A DNA stretch of 64,000 nt, taken from Gnetum montanum. Taxonomy: Eukaryota; Streptophyta; Gnetopsida; Gnetales; Gnetaceae. The position numbers and the translations under genes are program-made. A model generated the notes under the pieces. The model was not told the origin of the DNA. It saw only the letters and a program-made list of their open reading frames with translations, and searched no databases. The first letter of the stretch is position 1; every line of letters starts with the position of its first letter. Below, in pieces: positions 23,000 through 34,359 of the stretch. The stretch spans positions 278,804-342,803 of the forward strand of contig MNCI01008068.1 of the NCBI GenBank assembly GCA_015680685.1, read 5' to 3'.

Positions 23000-23433
23000 A
23001 TCTACTCTCCTTAGGTTTCGTTCATCCTTGAATGAGTCCACATTCATTGTCTTTTTCTAGCTCCAATGCTTTTGTTATGCTTCCATACTCCAATAATTTA
23101 ATTTCTCCTTAGAACTTGAAGTTATTTCTTGCTTATTCTGCAAACAAGATATATGTGAGAAAACATATGGAAAGTTAAATATTACTTTCTTAATACTTCA
23201 TTTTCTAAGATAATGACAAGAAGTGAATTAAAGATTTACCAATCACCAATCACCAGTCCTAACTAGGGTCACACAAAGTGCAACTCGTATCTGGTTACCC
23301 AAGTGAAGACAAGGGAAATTCTTTTATTCTCAACCTCCATTTCCTTAGATATTTTATTTATCTAATTAAAATATAAATTGAAAAAATGAAGAAAATAATA
23401 AGATTATAAATAAAAGTAAGGGTGAGATACTTC

Positions 23434-24659
23434 CTAATCTTGATCAACCTTATGAATTAATGGGAATAATTGTGATTCTACCATAAGTGGTATGTGATTG
23501 GATGGTCTTGTTTGGGATGGCAAGGCTTGAACTTGACTCTTCTTAACTTCTTCTTTAGAAGTTAACTCTGTAACTTGATAACTAGGAAGAATTGGACATC
23601 CTACCAAATATAATCCAAGGTCTCAATGAAGAATGTTGTTGATCCATCCTCATTAGTCACAGTAGAGTAATTGGTAAACTATGGTTCTTAATGAGCACTA
23701 TCCATCAACATCATTTGTTCTTGAATTTTGGAATCTAATTTATCTCTTGAAGATTCAAAATAAGCAGAATATGCACTAGCTAATGGAATTTTATGTTGAA
23801 TTGATGGAAACATCTTCTTCAAATCAAGTTCATCTTTCAAGGATTTCCTTACATAGCCATGTTTTAAGGATTCATAGACATCACTTCTAACTTTTGCATT
23901 GAAGTCTCCACAAAGAACAATTGTCACTGGAACAGTATAACTTAATACTAACTTATTCTTCAAACTTTCTTCTATTTTCTTAACTAAGTATGCTACTTAA
24001 CACAGTCTAACATTTGAACATGTTGGTTTTACAATTAAATGTATGTTAACCATGCATACACACCCTCTTCATAGATGAACTTTTAGAATTATTGCCAAGG
24101 CTATGTGATTTTTCTAAAATCTAAATTGTTATTTTCTTTCCATCACTTGAAGTTCTGGAATTTTAAAAATCATATTTTCTAAACTCCATTCAAATCTTTG
24201 TACTAATTCAAACTTGTCTTCTTTCTAAAAGATTGCATAAGCATCCATGTTGTGATTTCTACAATATGCTAATCTATATGGCTTAAAAGAAGAACTTCTG
24301 CAAGAACCTTTTTACTTAATAATACTTCTATAGCCCATATTTTCCAATTTTGGTTGGAATTGGTATAGAAGTTCCCATGGCAAGACTTCTTGTAGGCATA
24401 AAATATTAGCATCCAAATCTTGTAACTTTGCTAAAATGCATGGATATCGATATTCATGCTAATCCAAAGCCCATGGTGGACATAGCAGATATTGCTTCTC
24501 GCTCACTAAGGATCTTGCAAGCACGTTGTATGTTGCAACTTTCATTCTCATTCTTGGATTCTCTTCTAGATCATTTCTCTTTATGGGTATCATACACCTT
24601 ATCAAAATAATATTATGACTATCCATGTTGTTTAGCCATATGATTTGACTAAAATACAT
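23434..24659 (-). pseudogene. Intronless CCR4-type deadenylase (EEP family) relic
   Basis: In one main frame on the minus strand it reads MKVATYNVLA (near 24,550), CPPWALD, ILAKLQDLDANILCLQEV (catalytic Glu box), GYRSI, CVCMVNIH (the VANTH box), VAYLVKKIEE, VTIVLCGDFNA (Asp/Asn metal box, 23,900), IPLASAYSAYF, EPxFTNY, ETLDYI (Asp box) and SNHIPLMVE (the SDH box with Asp lost to Asn). This is the order of the exonuclease-endonuclease-phosphatase domain of CCR4, the poly(A)-shortening nuclease of the CCR4-NOT complex. About 1.2 kb is contiguous with no intron, unlike plant CCR4 genes. At least eight stops and a frameshift near the C-terminus make it dead. It lies in sense inside an LTR element with no gag/pol. 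A separate retro-pseudogene insertion is the alternative; no poly(A) tract or flanking duplication was found. Confidence 0.82.
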
Positions 24660-25063
24660 CTTTTTGATCCTTGAAGATCATTTTGATTCATCGATTAATA
24701 ATCAACTGATGCTAATACATCAACTGATTCTCCAACTAATTCTAATAATATTTAGCTAAATTATCTAATTTTAGTAATATTAACCACATTATCTAAATCT
24801 TAACAACCTTTCTATCCCACTTAAGACACTAACTTTAGTAGTGTCACTAATGACATGCCATAGAAACCTTAAGGTCCTAAAAAGGTTCAATTCATTAGGA
24901 AAAATTTATGATATCAATAAATTATTGGACACTCAAATGATAAATATGACCTTACCATTGAGTTCAGAAGGGTGGAAAATGTTGGAAATGACTATTCATA
25001 TGCTGGAAAGGATTCAAAAATCAAAAGTTATGGCTTATGGAGTCTAGAACCTTTGGCGCTTAA

Positions 25064-25121
25064 AAAAAGACTTCCTAAGAGGTCACCCATCCTAGTTCTA
25101 CTCCAAGACAAGCATGCTTAT
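25064..25121 (-). ncRNA. 5S rRNA-like fossil segment
   Basis: On the minus strand, aagcatgcttgtcttgg then tagaactaggatgggtgacc then tcttaggaagtc matches the 3' half of plant 5S rRNA, including the internal promoter C-box region (ggatgggtgacc). The 5' half is not clearly preserved (weak similarity continues to about 25,140). Such segments occur in Cassandra-type miniature LTR elements and in 5S-derived SINEs. Here it lies upstream, in transcript sense, of the CCR4-like relic. It is not a functional 5S gene. Confidence 0.7.
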
Positions 25122-25714
25122 TTATAGAATTTTCATCTTCATTGTTACCAAGGCACTAAATTCAAATTTAAAAATTATTTTTATATGTTCATTTTAAAAT
25201 TTTGTTTGAAAATGGAAATTTTGAATTTCCCATCATTTGATAGAATTTTCGAATTTTCTATCAATTAATGAAAAATTCGAATAATCCATCAATAGATGAA
25301 AACTTTTTCCTATCACTAGGCTAAGGTAGGGGTGATGATAGTGGCTATGATGGCACTGGCCTATGCTTTGGCTATGATGACCTATGCTAGTTAGCTGATG
25401 ATTAGTGGCAAAGGTGTGTAGGAATGGTGACATCGGTTACACGAGGTCAAGGGTCAAGGAAGGTGCATAGTGTTGCTTGCATTGTTGGGAATTCACTTTG
25501 AAGGCCATGTAGAAGTTAACATTGGCAGGGTTGATTATGGATAGCTGAAAATGATAGTCCTAGATCCTATCGCTACTTGTCCATGGGCTAGCATGGCCCA
25601 TGCAAGGGCTCGTGTAGCTTGCGCAAGGGCCAACATGGCTCATGCAGGGTAAGCGTGACCTCCACATGGATCCACAAAACCCTCAAAAAGGGTCAGGGTG
25701 GCCCTCAAAGGGGC

Positions 25715-26486
25715 TGATGAGTCACCATTTAGTCAACCACGATATCGTAGCCTATCTCCTCATCTATAAATAAGAGGTAGAAAGTTCCAATAGGGAGTTT
25801 TTAGAGTTAGTTTTGATTTTAGTTTTCATTTTTCCTCTCAACCCTTTTCCTCCCAGTGTATGCTCATAGTGTGGTGATTGTAATTGTATGACACCTTTAT
25901 TCGAGTGTGACGTACTTGGACACGCACATGACTAGAAACAAAGATCAGGATTACTTCATCATTGCAGCATTCACTTAGCTTAATTATTTATTTAATTTTA
26001 TTTACTGCTTTCTTAGTTAATCTCTTCTCATCCTAAACTCCTGTTAAACTCGGAATAAGTACGACTTGATTACGAGCATTTAAGTGTGACTACTTGATAA
26101 CCTAATAGCGTACCTAGGATCTGCTCTTGGTAATCCCAGTGGTAGTCATGCACGAAGTCTAAGATCTGTATGGATGATCAAGGAACGGATGCTCATCGCA
26201 CTTAGGCTAGGCTAGATTCTCTCTCACCCTCTCTCTCTTAGTTTAGTTAATATTATTTTCCATCATCCTCAGGAGTAGCATTAGCATAGGAAGACATCAT
26301 ACACCTGATTCTGGACTAAACCATACATGACAAAGTTAACACTAGTCCAGATGAGAAGGCAGCAAATTATGACCTAAGGATAACTGTCTTGATACCACAG
26401 CTAGTCTGTCTACAAAGTTTGACCGAATCGTGCATGAAACGATTGTATTCGTATGGTTGAGTGTAGGGGTACATTGCCACTCATCA
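25715..26486 (+). repeat. 5' LTR of gag+aORF element
   Basis: Starts tgatgagtcaccattt and ends ccactcatca. U3 has one GATATC palindrome (25,739-25,748), a TATA box (ctataaataagagg at 25,763-25,776), then an R region with tttattcgagtgtgacg. It is followed by the primer-binding site at 26,488-26,506. Confidence 0.93.
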
Positions 26487-26599
26487 TTGGCACCATTGCC
26501 AGGGACAGTGCTAGTTATCTAGATTAGTTATATCATACAAGGTTGCTGTACAAGAATTAACTATATATATTTTAGAAATAAATAATTATAAAAAGTCAC

Positions 26600-28440
26600 A
26601 CATAAATTCACACACAATTTCACAACCATGGATCTCCTCCAAGACTATAATAGTGCCACATCTAGTAAGAATTCATTGGAGAACCAATGAACTATATGAC
26701 AATGAATATTGGAGTATGCAACCCGAGGTGGAGGTTTCTTATAAACATAAACAAAGGCAACATCATCCCAACGCACAAAAGCATAACTTACGTGATGACG
26801 ATGAAGCCCCACTCGCCACTACAAGCTTAATGCAAATACAAGAGGCTGTTTGAATCTCCCATAGGCATCCTAAAGAGAGCTGCCTACCCAGGCTCGATTT
26901 AAATAACTTTCCCAATTTTTTAGAAGGCTATGACTTAGATTCGCATCAACATTTACAAGCCTTCTACAATGCTTGTACATGGACAACATTGATAATAGGT
27001 GGCAAAACTCAAGCTCTTTCCAATGACACTCGTTGGCCAAGCAAAAGTATGGTATAGATCGTTAAAACCAAATTCAATACGATGTTGGCCAACAATGGTA
27101 GACTCTTTAATGAAAGATATCAAACCTACGCAAGAGTGTCGGCCTTGAGGAAACAAATCCAAGAGTGGAAACAAGCACAACATGAACCCTTGGACATGGC
27201 CTTAGAAAGATATTATGCATTGTTAAACAACTGTCCAGGCCATGGGTTCTCTGAGGAAAGGCTAATGTATCATATCATTGATGGNCATCACAAAAAGGAG
27301 AAATCAACCTATCTCAAGGAGGAAAAATCATCTTTGCCAACACAACAATCACTAGAAGAAGTTGAGGCAAAGATCAATAAGATGTTGGAATGGACACATA
27401 AAAAGTGTGGAGAATTTATCGATATCATTAGAGATAGAGTTTTGGCAACCTGAGAATTAGGACAAAGTATCAGTAGACAATCAGGAAGAAGGGATAAGGA
27501 AAATAAGAGCTCAACAGCCAATCATACGTATGAACGCAACATTTGCCTGTACGATCACCCCAAGGGCCAGTGCCCAATCTTGTTACATTTATATGAGCAT
27601 TGGGGAAACACGTTACACCCAAAGTTCGTACAAAGATACTATGTTCGATCACAGTGGCAACAATCCCAATCGCGTGGGAAGCCATCCCTAAACTGGAGAC
27701 ACCCTTCATACCATCCCAATCCAAATGTTTATCTAGTTCAACATCCTATTTCCCCAACTAGGCCAACATACTCTATCCCACCGCATTATCATTCTCCTCA
27801 ATACTATCAGCCCATGACCTCAACACAATCATTGCCTTGTGTATCACACACTTCTAATTTTCAACATTCTCATCCTTTCCCTCCTTCTACATCATAACCA
27901 ACTGTTCCTAAGGTGCCTGCACCACAGTAACAACCCTCGAATGTTACTTGTGTTACTATTGCCAATAACAGTGAGAGACCTCAGCAACATCGAAGAAGTC
28001 CCTTCTTTAGAAATGACCCTAGGAAGGGACAACACAATTCCAAGGCCACTCCATCTTCCAACTCAGCACAAGTCCAACGCTATGGTGCATCCTTCTCTTT
28101 GAACTCAACGCCTCGTGTTATTTCATCAGGGCCACCAATTAACACTCCAACAACCATACAACCCAATGAATACAGCCATGGAGGGTGACATCCTGATCCT
28201 TGCATGCCATCTAATGGTCCCAATTATCATAGTGGGTCAACTCGTTATCCGGAAACTACATCTTATAAATTGCCCCACTATGCTTACTATAATCAAGTGT
28301 GTGAACCCCAATGATGTAAGTATGACCAAGTTTCAATACTTTCAACATGCAAGGATCCTCATCTTCCCTTTATTAATCCTTGCCATGCTCAAACGTTTAG
28401 TTATGGGGGATGCCCCCCATTTTAAAAACAAGCAGAATTA
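26600..28440 (+). pseudogene. Ty3 gag relic
   Basis: Open pieces from 26,653 to 28,100 read LDLNNFPNFLEGYDLDSHQHLQAFYNAC (capsid start), FNERYQTYARVSALRKQIQEWKQ, HEPLDMALERYYALL (capsid core), LEEVEAKINKMLEW, then NICLYDHPKGQCP, the zinc-knuckle region shared with the gag at 45,060 (DHPKGCCP), then a Pro/Gln/Tyr-rich tail (SIPPHYHSPQYY). A single N sits at 27,285. It lies just after the primer-binding site. Stops and shifts make it inactive, but the order is complete. Confidence 0.82.
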
Positions 28441-28855
28441 ATAAATATTTTTCATTTTCTTTAATTTTACAATTTTTGTTTTCTAGTTTTTCATCTTTTA
28501 ATTTCTTGTTTTATCTTTTTGAACTTTTTTCTTTTTATCTTTTTACCCTTTTTACAAGTAATCTCATCTATGAATAAAACACTCATGTGGCTCGTTGGTT
28601 GAGGTGTATTCTATGTTATCAATCTCGAGTGATCAATTATTTGGATAGTGAGCCCATTACACCCACTCATCCATTCTACAAATAAGAGGTTCTGTTCGAG
28701 GGTACAGTGATATTCTTGACATTCTTAAAACTTAAAATTAATTTTGTGTTCATTGTACCCAGAATGAAGAAGGATGGATCAAGAGGGAATGATTAGGGTG
28801 TGACATCAAGGGGACTTGAGGATTCTCTTTGGTGATGTTTGTGGGAGTTATCATG

Positions 28856-30206
28856 TGTAACGACGGAAAACGTCAGTCACTGGAAAATACCAAACGAAGA
28901 TCCGTGTACACAGTCTTAACCATGGATCCATGTGAGGGCCGTGCTAGAGAAAACAAATCCGTGGTGCCCTGAACAATCTTGTCGATCAGACAGGAACTTA
29001 CTTAATCAGTAAATTAACGAATATTGCAATAATATGCGTATTATATAGATATTCCATGAAAAAAATTGATTCGATGAATCGTAAAAGGAGTAGAAANAAG
29101 GTCAAGCCTGGATGTCTATCGATCAACTGTTTCTGATCAATAAATCTTGCCAACCGCACCAGATGATCTCTCGATCTCTGATCTGCTCCCTTTGCCTTCG
29201 GTAGTCTTTGATCAAAACTGTCAATGATCGCCAATGGAGAGAACTGTATTTTTGCCAAAGGACTGATCGCTCCTGCTGCCAATGCTCAAAAAATGTCTTC
29301 TGTCTCTGTCAAAAGGTGATGCCCCAAAGAAAAGCTGAAGATCCTTTCTTTCTTCACCAACTGGAGTATTTATAGGTTCGGTAGTACGTTGAGAAGACAC
29401 GGCCCTGATGACACGTGTCTCGAACCTTCAAAATACCGTTGAGTTGGCAAACTTTATGTTGAAACTGGTTATGTCGCATCACGTTTTTGGGAAAAGGGGC
29501 AAAGTACACTGTCAACCACTTCCGCTGAAGCCATCTCATGATTACACTGCAATACGCTGATGAGCGTATTATGCATATGGATAACAGATGCGTGTTGGGT
29601 ACTGCCTTAGTTGACTTTAGGCTATATTACGTTTACACTACATAGCGTGGCAGAGCGTAATAGAGCATGGAAGTAGTTGATTCGAGCTGTCTTACGCTTA
29701 TTTATGCTGCAAAGCGTAATAGAGCGTAAAAATGGTCAACTTTACAATAAATTATGCTTATTTACGCTATGTAGCGTAATGAGTGCAAAGCGACCAATCT
29801 GCAAAAAAGAAGAAATCAATCTGCTGCGCTTCCTTGGACTCTGACTTTGACTTCCTTGAAGCTTGTTACACTGCTCTGCGTAACGGAGTGTAAACTCAGC
29901 CCTGAACAAAAGACTTAGTGGAATATGCGACAAGTCTTAAACCTTAAACTTCGTCAAATTCGCCGAAGTAAGTTATTTTTTGATATCGGGCTATGTTAAG
30001 CAGAGTTACGCTGAGCGAGACTACGCTATGCTACGTAATGTAGCGTAAAGAGAGGAAACAAAGTAAGGTTGAAATTTGTAAGAAACTTGGAGACTTGATG
30101 CTATGTGCTTCTTTGCCTTGCTCTGTCTTCTGGATTTTTGTCGCAAACTTTCGCTCGAATCGTGAATCTTCACCTTAGGCCGATTTGCAATTTCCACGGT
30201 GTTTCA
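28856..30206 (-). mobile_element. Solo LTR with TCATG duplication and TACGCT/AGCGTA array
   Basis: Starts tgtaacgacggaaaacg... when read from 28,858 (TGTGTAAC at 28,856) and ends cacggtgtttca at 30,206, flanked by TCATG (28,851-28,855 and 30,207-30,211). A TATA box on the minus strand (tataaata at 29,367-29,374) shows it points leftward, so 29,400-30,206 is U3. U3 contains many copies of tacgct / agcgta, several as inverted pairs. One N at 29,097. It is unrelated in sequence to the other LTRs here. Confidence 0.78.
29560..30050. repeat. TACGCT...AGCGTA inverted-motif array in U3
   Basis: Repeated units such as ttacgctatgtagcgtaatg, ttatgctgcaaagcgtaata and ctatgctacgtaatgtagcg lie within 500 bp upstream of the TATA box of the solo LTR. 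Each unit is an imperfect palindrome with a short loop. The architecture parallels the GATATC arrays of the other LTR family, with a different motif. Confidence 0.75.
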
Positions 30207-31131
30207 TCATGCAACGTGGTTGTATTAAGATCCTTGTAGATCTAACGAAAAATGGGAGTAAGAGTAATCAAAAGGGCACTCAAAATCCAATGTTGTCCTA
30301 GGGGGCCCTACTAGAAAGACATGCACCCATGCCTGAAGGTTGGGAGCTTCTCTGGATTCAGTAAAGAGAAAAAAAAAAGAAGAAAGAAAAAGAAAATGAA
30401 AAGAAAAGTGCCACAAAACAAAAATCACTCCTCTCTTAAATAAAACACCAAGTGATCGTACGCCTTTCTGTTATGGTACTCTCATAGTTGCTCATCATGG
30501 GATGAAACAATGCGGTGTCACTGATAAGAGGAATGGACTTGGTCCTGATCTTGGAATGATGGGTTAATGACACATTAATCATGCTTTTCATGTAAGATTC
30601 ATTGTGCCTTGGATCGGTTACCTCATGTCCCAATCTCTACGATCCCTTCTATACCCCGTCTCATCTTGTTGTTCATGTAATTGTAGCTCGTGTCTTGTGT
30701 AGCATAGAATTCTTACCTCATTCTGGTGATATTCACATGCGTGTGTTTTGTGGAATCAGTGCAGATTAAATTTAACCCTTCTAGTGCCCACGGACACTTT
30801 TAAGTGTGGTTACATAAGGACATTATAGGTTGGAACCTGCTTTAGGGAGGACCCACTTATGTAATCTTTTGTAATTTTCCCTTATAACACAGCTCTCACA
30901 CACCATTTCTTACCCTCAGCCTATTTTTCATAACATTCTTTCCCTACTACTATCCCTCTAAATTCCAACGTTCCTATGTAACCATTACATGGTCTTTTTC
31001 TCTCACTTACCACCCAAGGCCTTATTGCTCAAGTCCACCCACATATTATTATTCGTGCCTTTGAAATGAGTTAAATTACCCTAGAACCCTAAAAAACTTG
31101 CCACATGTCCTTAATTTCCATTATTAATTTT

Positions 31132-31292
31132 NNNNNNNNNNNNNNNNNNNNNNNNNNNNNNNNNNNNNNNNNNNNNNNNNNNNNNNNNNNNNNNNNNNNN
31201 NNNNNNNNNNNNNNNNNNNNNNNNNNNNNNNNNNNNNNNNNNNNNNNNNNNNNNNNNNNNNNNNNNNNNNNNNNNNNNNNNNNNNNNNNNNN
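31132..31292. other. Assembly gap (161 N)
   Basis: Run of N inside the gag+aORF element, upstream of its aORF. Open frames reported across it are artefacts. Confidence 0.97.
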
Positions 31293-31390
31293 ACATGAAG
31301 ATAAAATAAATAAATTAATTAAGGCAAGTAGTAAGGTATAACTTAAATTCAGAAGCAACCGTACTAACGCTTGACCCCGTGTGATTGCAA

Positions 31391-34180
31391 ATGGCCCCGA
31401 AACGTGGACAACAGGAAGGTCCTACTCAAGGTGGAAGTAAACAACCTAGGAGAGGCAAAGAACAAGTCCCTATTGAACAACATGCAGAGCAGGAGGAATA
31501 ATCATTTAGCATTCATCAAGAGGACCCTCCTACCATACAGTCTAGGCAGGCAAAAGGAGGAGCTGCTACAGCACCTGAACAGGGACAACATCTCACATTG
31601 CCCCAAGATTGTGTTCAGGCTATCCACGAAAGGTCCACATTCACTATGGTGATCGTGGAATTAAATTTTGAATCTTTCACAAAGTTCGCTCTTGAGGCTG
31701 TTAGGGACCACCTTACAAGATCTCCCTTATGGCCTATCCTCTCTACAAGTAGTGCCTGGTACCTGGGGGAAATGTACCAGTTTTGGCACAATAGAGAACA
31801 AGGTACCACCGTTAACATTTGTGGTGTGATAGTTGACTTCTCTGTGCAAGCCATTTCGGAAGTATTAAACCTTCCAAATATAGGGCCAAAGGTTGCTTAC
31901 TTATCCACCTATTCAGATCCTGATGCACGACGAGTGTGGTTGGAGAGGGCATATGGCAAGGATAAGACATTTGGAGAGTTGACGATGGAAGAGAGGATCT
32001 ATTTCAAAATTGGAACGTATCACCTCTTCCCCATGAAGGGCCTAAAAAGGATTTCAACATATGTGGCAAGGGGATGTGCAGTGCTGATGGGAAAGGTTAA
32101 TGCTAACCTGCCTCCTCTATACTTCGCGGAGATCGTAAGGCAGTTTGAAGAACGAAAGACAAGGAAGCTTGTCTTACCCTTGCCTTGTCTTATCAGGAAG
32201 TTATGCCAACATGTTGGTATCAGAGGATACACAAATGATGTCCTCTGAAAAGCCCAAAATGCTTCATATGCTAAACTGTTCAAGCCACTAGCCACAAGGA
32301 AAATCACTGGTGGGACATTGGGGATAGAACAAGAACAAGAACAGATGACAAGGCCAACTGCAACCCAACTTGCAAGATCTAGCCAACCTCTGAGTATGGG
32401 ACCTAGCCAATAATAAGAAGCAGGGCCTAGCATGGGCCAGGACCAACCACCGCCACCGTAAGATTACATACCGTTGATGAGCCATCTTAGGGCCATCACT
32501 AAGATGGTTATTTGGGGAAGTCGTGATGACGCAAATCTCTTTCGCATCATTGATGATGCCATACAGCCCACAATTTCTTTGGATCATGCCAGAGGTGAAG
32601 TGTCTATTCATACAGGAGGAGGTGAAAGTACTTATTCACAACAGATCTTAAGAAATGCAACATCTTTCCAAGTGCAATTAGAAACTGGTGAAGGGGCCAC
32701 TGTGGTGGTCATGCAACACAAGGATGTGGCGACAACTATAGAAGTGGTCGCAGACCACATTAAAGAATCATTCAATGTACCTGTTGTGCCACCAGTAGAT
32801 CTCACAGGAGCACGGAATGCTCAAAATTTGGTTGGAACCTCAATGACTCCTGCGGAACATGAGGATGCACTTGATCAATTGCTACAAATAGGACAAGTAA
32901 TGACGTCCTTGTTTGACATCCCTCAAGATGTTACAGTAATTCAATCAGACCTCATTTCCACTAAGGGGAAGCTGGTCTTGACATAGGCGAGGGCTGAGCA
33001 TGCTGAAGTAGAGGTGCAGAAATTGCAAGAACAACTCGTGGCCCTGCAAGTAGCACAGCGGGACCCTTTGCAATTTGTTCCTGCAGACCAACTAGAAAAT
33101 TTCAAAACTAAGCAACTAACCAAACTACTAACGGAGAATAAGAAGGTGGTTGAAGAAAAAGAGAAGGTTGTTTCGGATGCCTCTGTAGCACAGGCGCAAA
33201 CTCATGCACATATCAAGGTACTCAAGGCCTTATAGAAGGAAAACAAGCAGCTTATTATCGACAACCTTCGATTGACCTCTGTGGAGAAGTAAAAGAATGT
33301 TCTCGAAGAACACTTTCATCAGTTGTGAGAATAATTCATCTGGTCAACCAAGACATGAGATATTTAGCCAGAGAGAATCAAACCCTCTCAATGGAGGAGG
33401 TACACATCATCCTCCAAAAGATAGCCATCAAAATAAGCGTGTGGCAAAATGAGGCTAAACGACATGAAAAGCTAAAGGAGCACTTCCGAGACCAAGTGGG
33501 GATGTACAAACAAATCATTGAGAAGGAGATCCATATGGCCAAGGCCCACATCAACGCTATCAATGCTCAACACACTAACTAGTGAGCCATATTGGACACA
33601 TATGCATTAGCCCACTAGGTAGAAGTTAAGAACTGAAACCTGCAGATTCAAGATTTGATAGAATACATGGAGTTGGCAAACCTACGATATGCCAACCTTG
33701 CCATGTTAATAGCAGAGCGCTCGAGAACAGAGCTCGAGCAATAGGTAGCTACCACCTACATCAAATATGAAATAGAATTTGCAGAACATAAGAAGATATT
33801 GCAAAAACTGGAGATTGCAAATTCTGAACTTGAGGTGGTGAAGGCAAGCTACCAAGGACAAAAAGGTGTCGCGACAGATTTGACTCGACGGCTTGCAGAT
33901 TTCCAAGAGTACAGAGACAAAGCCAGAGCCTACGAGGAGGAACGACAGGTATTTGCAGCCTGTTATGTCAAGGCAAATGAAATGTTTCCGCAACTACCCT
34001 GCCCATGGGAAGTGCTAACTCCATCAAACATCGGAACATTAGCATGGATGACATAGGATCCCTGGACCAAAGAGGAGAAACTCCAAGCTATACTTCAATG
34101 CCATCAAGCCCCAAGATCTAGAGCACAAGACAAGGGGAAAGCACCTATGGAGGAGCCACCGCCACCACAAACTACATGAG
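31391..34180 (+). pseudogene. Additional ORF (aORF) in envelope position
   Basis: Starts MAPKRGQQEGPTQGGSKQPR at 31,391. One frame holds from 31,391 to about 33,235, broken only by substitution stops, then shifts once and continues 33,325-34,056. Domains: a basic/acidic leader; an N-terminal domain at 31,650-32,250 (WYLGEMYQFW, IVDFSVQAISEVLNLP, YFKIGTYHLFPM, CAVLMGKVNANLPP, LPCLIRKLCQHVGI) resembling PF20167 'putative plant transposon protein'; a Pro/Gln linker; then about 600 residues with long coiled-coil segments (VEVQKLQEQLVALQ, NKKVVEEKEKVV); and a C-terminal motif CPWEVLTPSNIGTLAW. It ends just before the polypurine tract and 3' LTR, in the place of an envelope gene, but no signal peptide or membrane segment is evident. 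Function unknown. Every stop seen is one C to T change from CAA, CAG or CGA. Confidence 0.8.
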
Positions 34181-34359
34181 TTCCACCAATTTTGTAGCTA
34201 TAGCACATTCTTTGTGTTGTGTCTCAATTTTTTTTGACTCCACACTACGACATAAACCCATTTTTACCATCCAATAATCCTGTACCTATCCACTGTGTAA
34301 TCAATGGAGCTTGTTCTCACTGTAACTCGAGGAAAAGTTTTCATTCAGTCGTGGGGGTA

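Larger units (their letters stand above)
28441..31390 (+). other. Non-coding middle of gag+aORF element (apart from a solo LTR)
   Basis: 28,441-28,850 and 30,212-31,131 show no RT, RNase H or integrase motif in any frame, only T-rich tracts (28,450-28,560) and short chance frames. The N run is 31,132-31,292. The region corresponds in position to pol of an autonomous element. Confidence 0.55.

Noticed and set aside
25064-25121. Functional 5S rRNA gene
   Set aside because: Only the 3' half is recognisable, with several substitutions and no intact 5' half or terminator.
31089-31358. Open frames on both strands across the 161-N gap
   Set aside because: They consist mostly of N.
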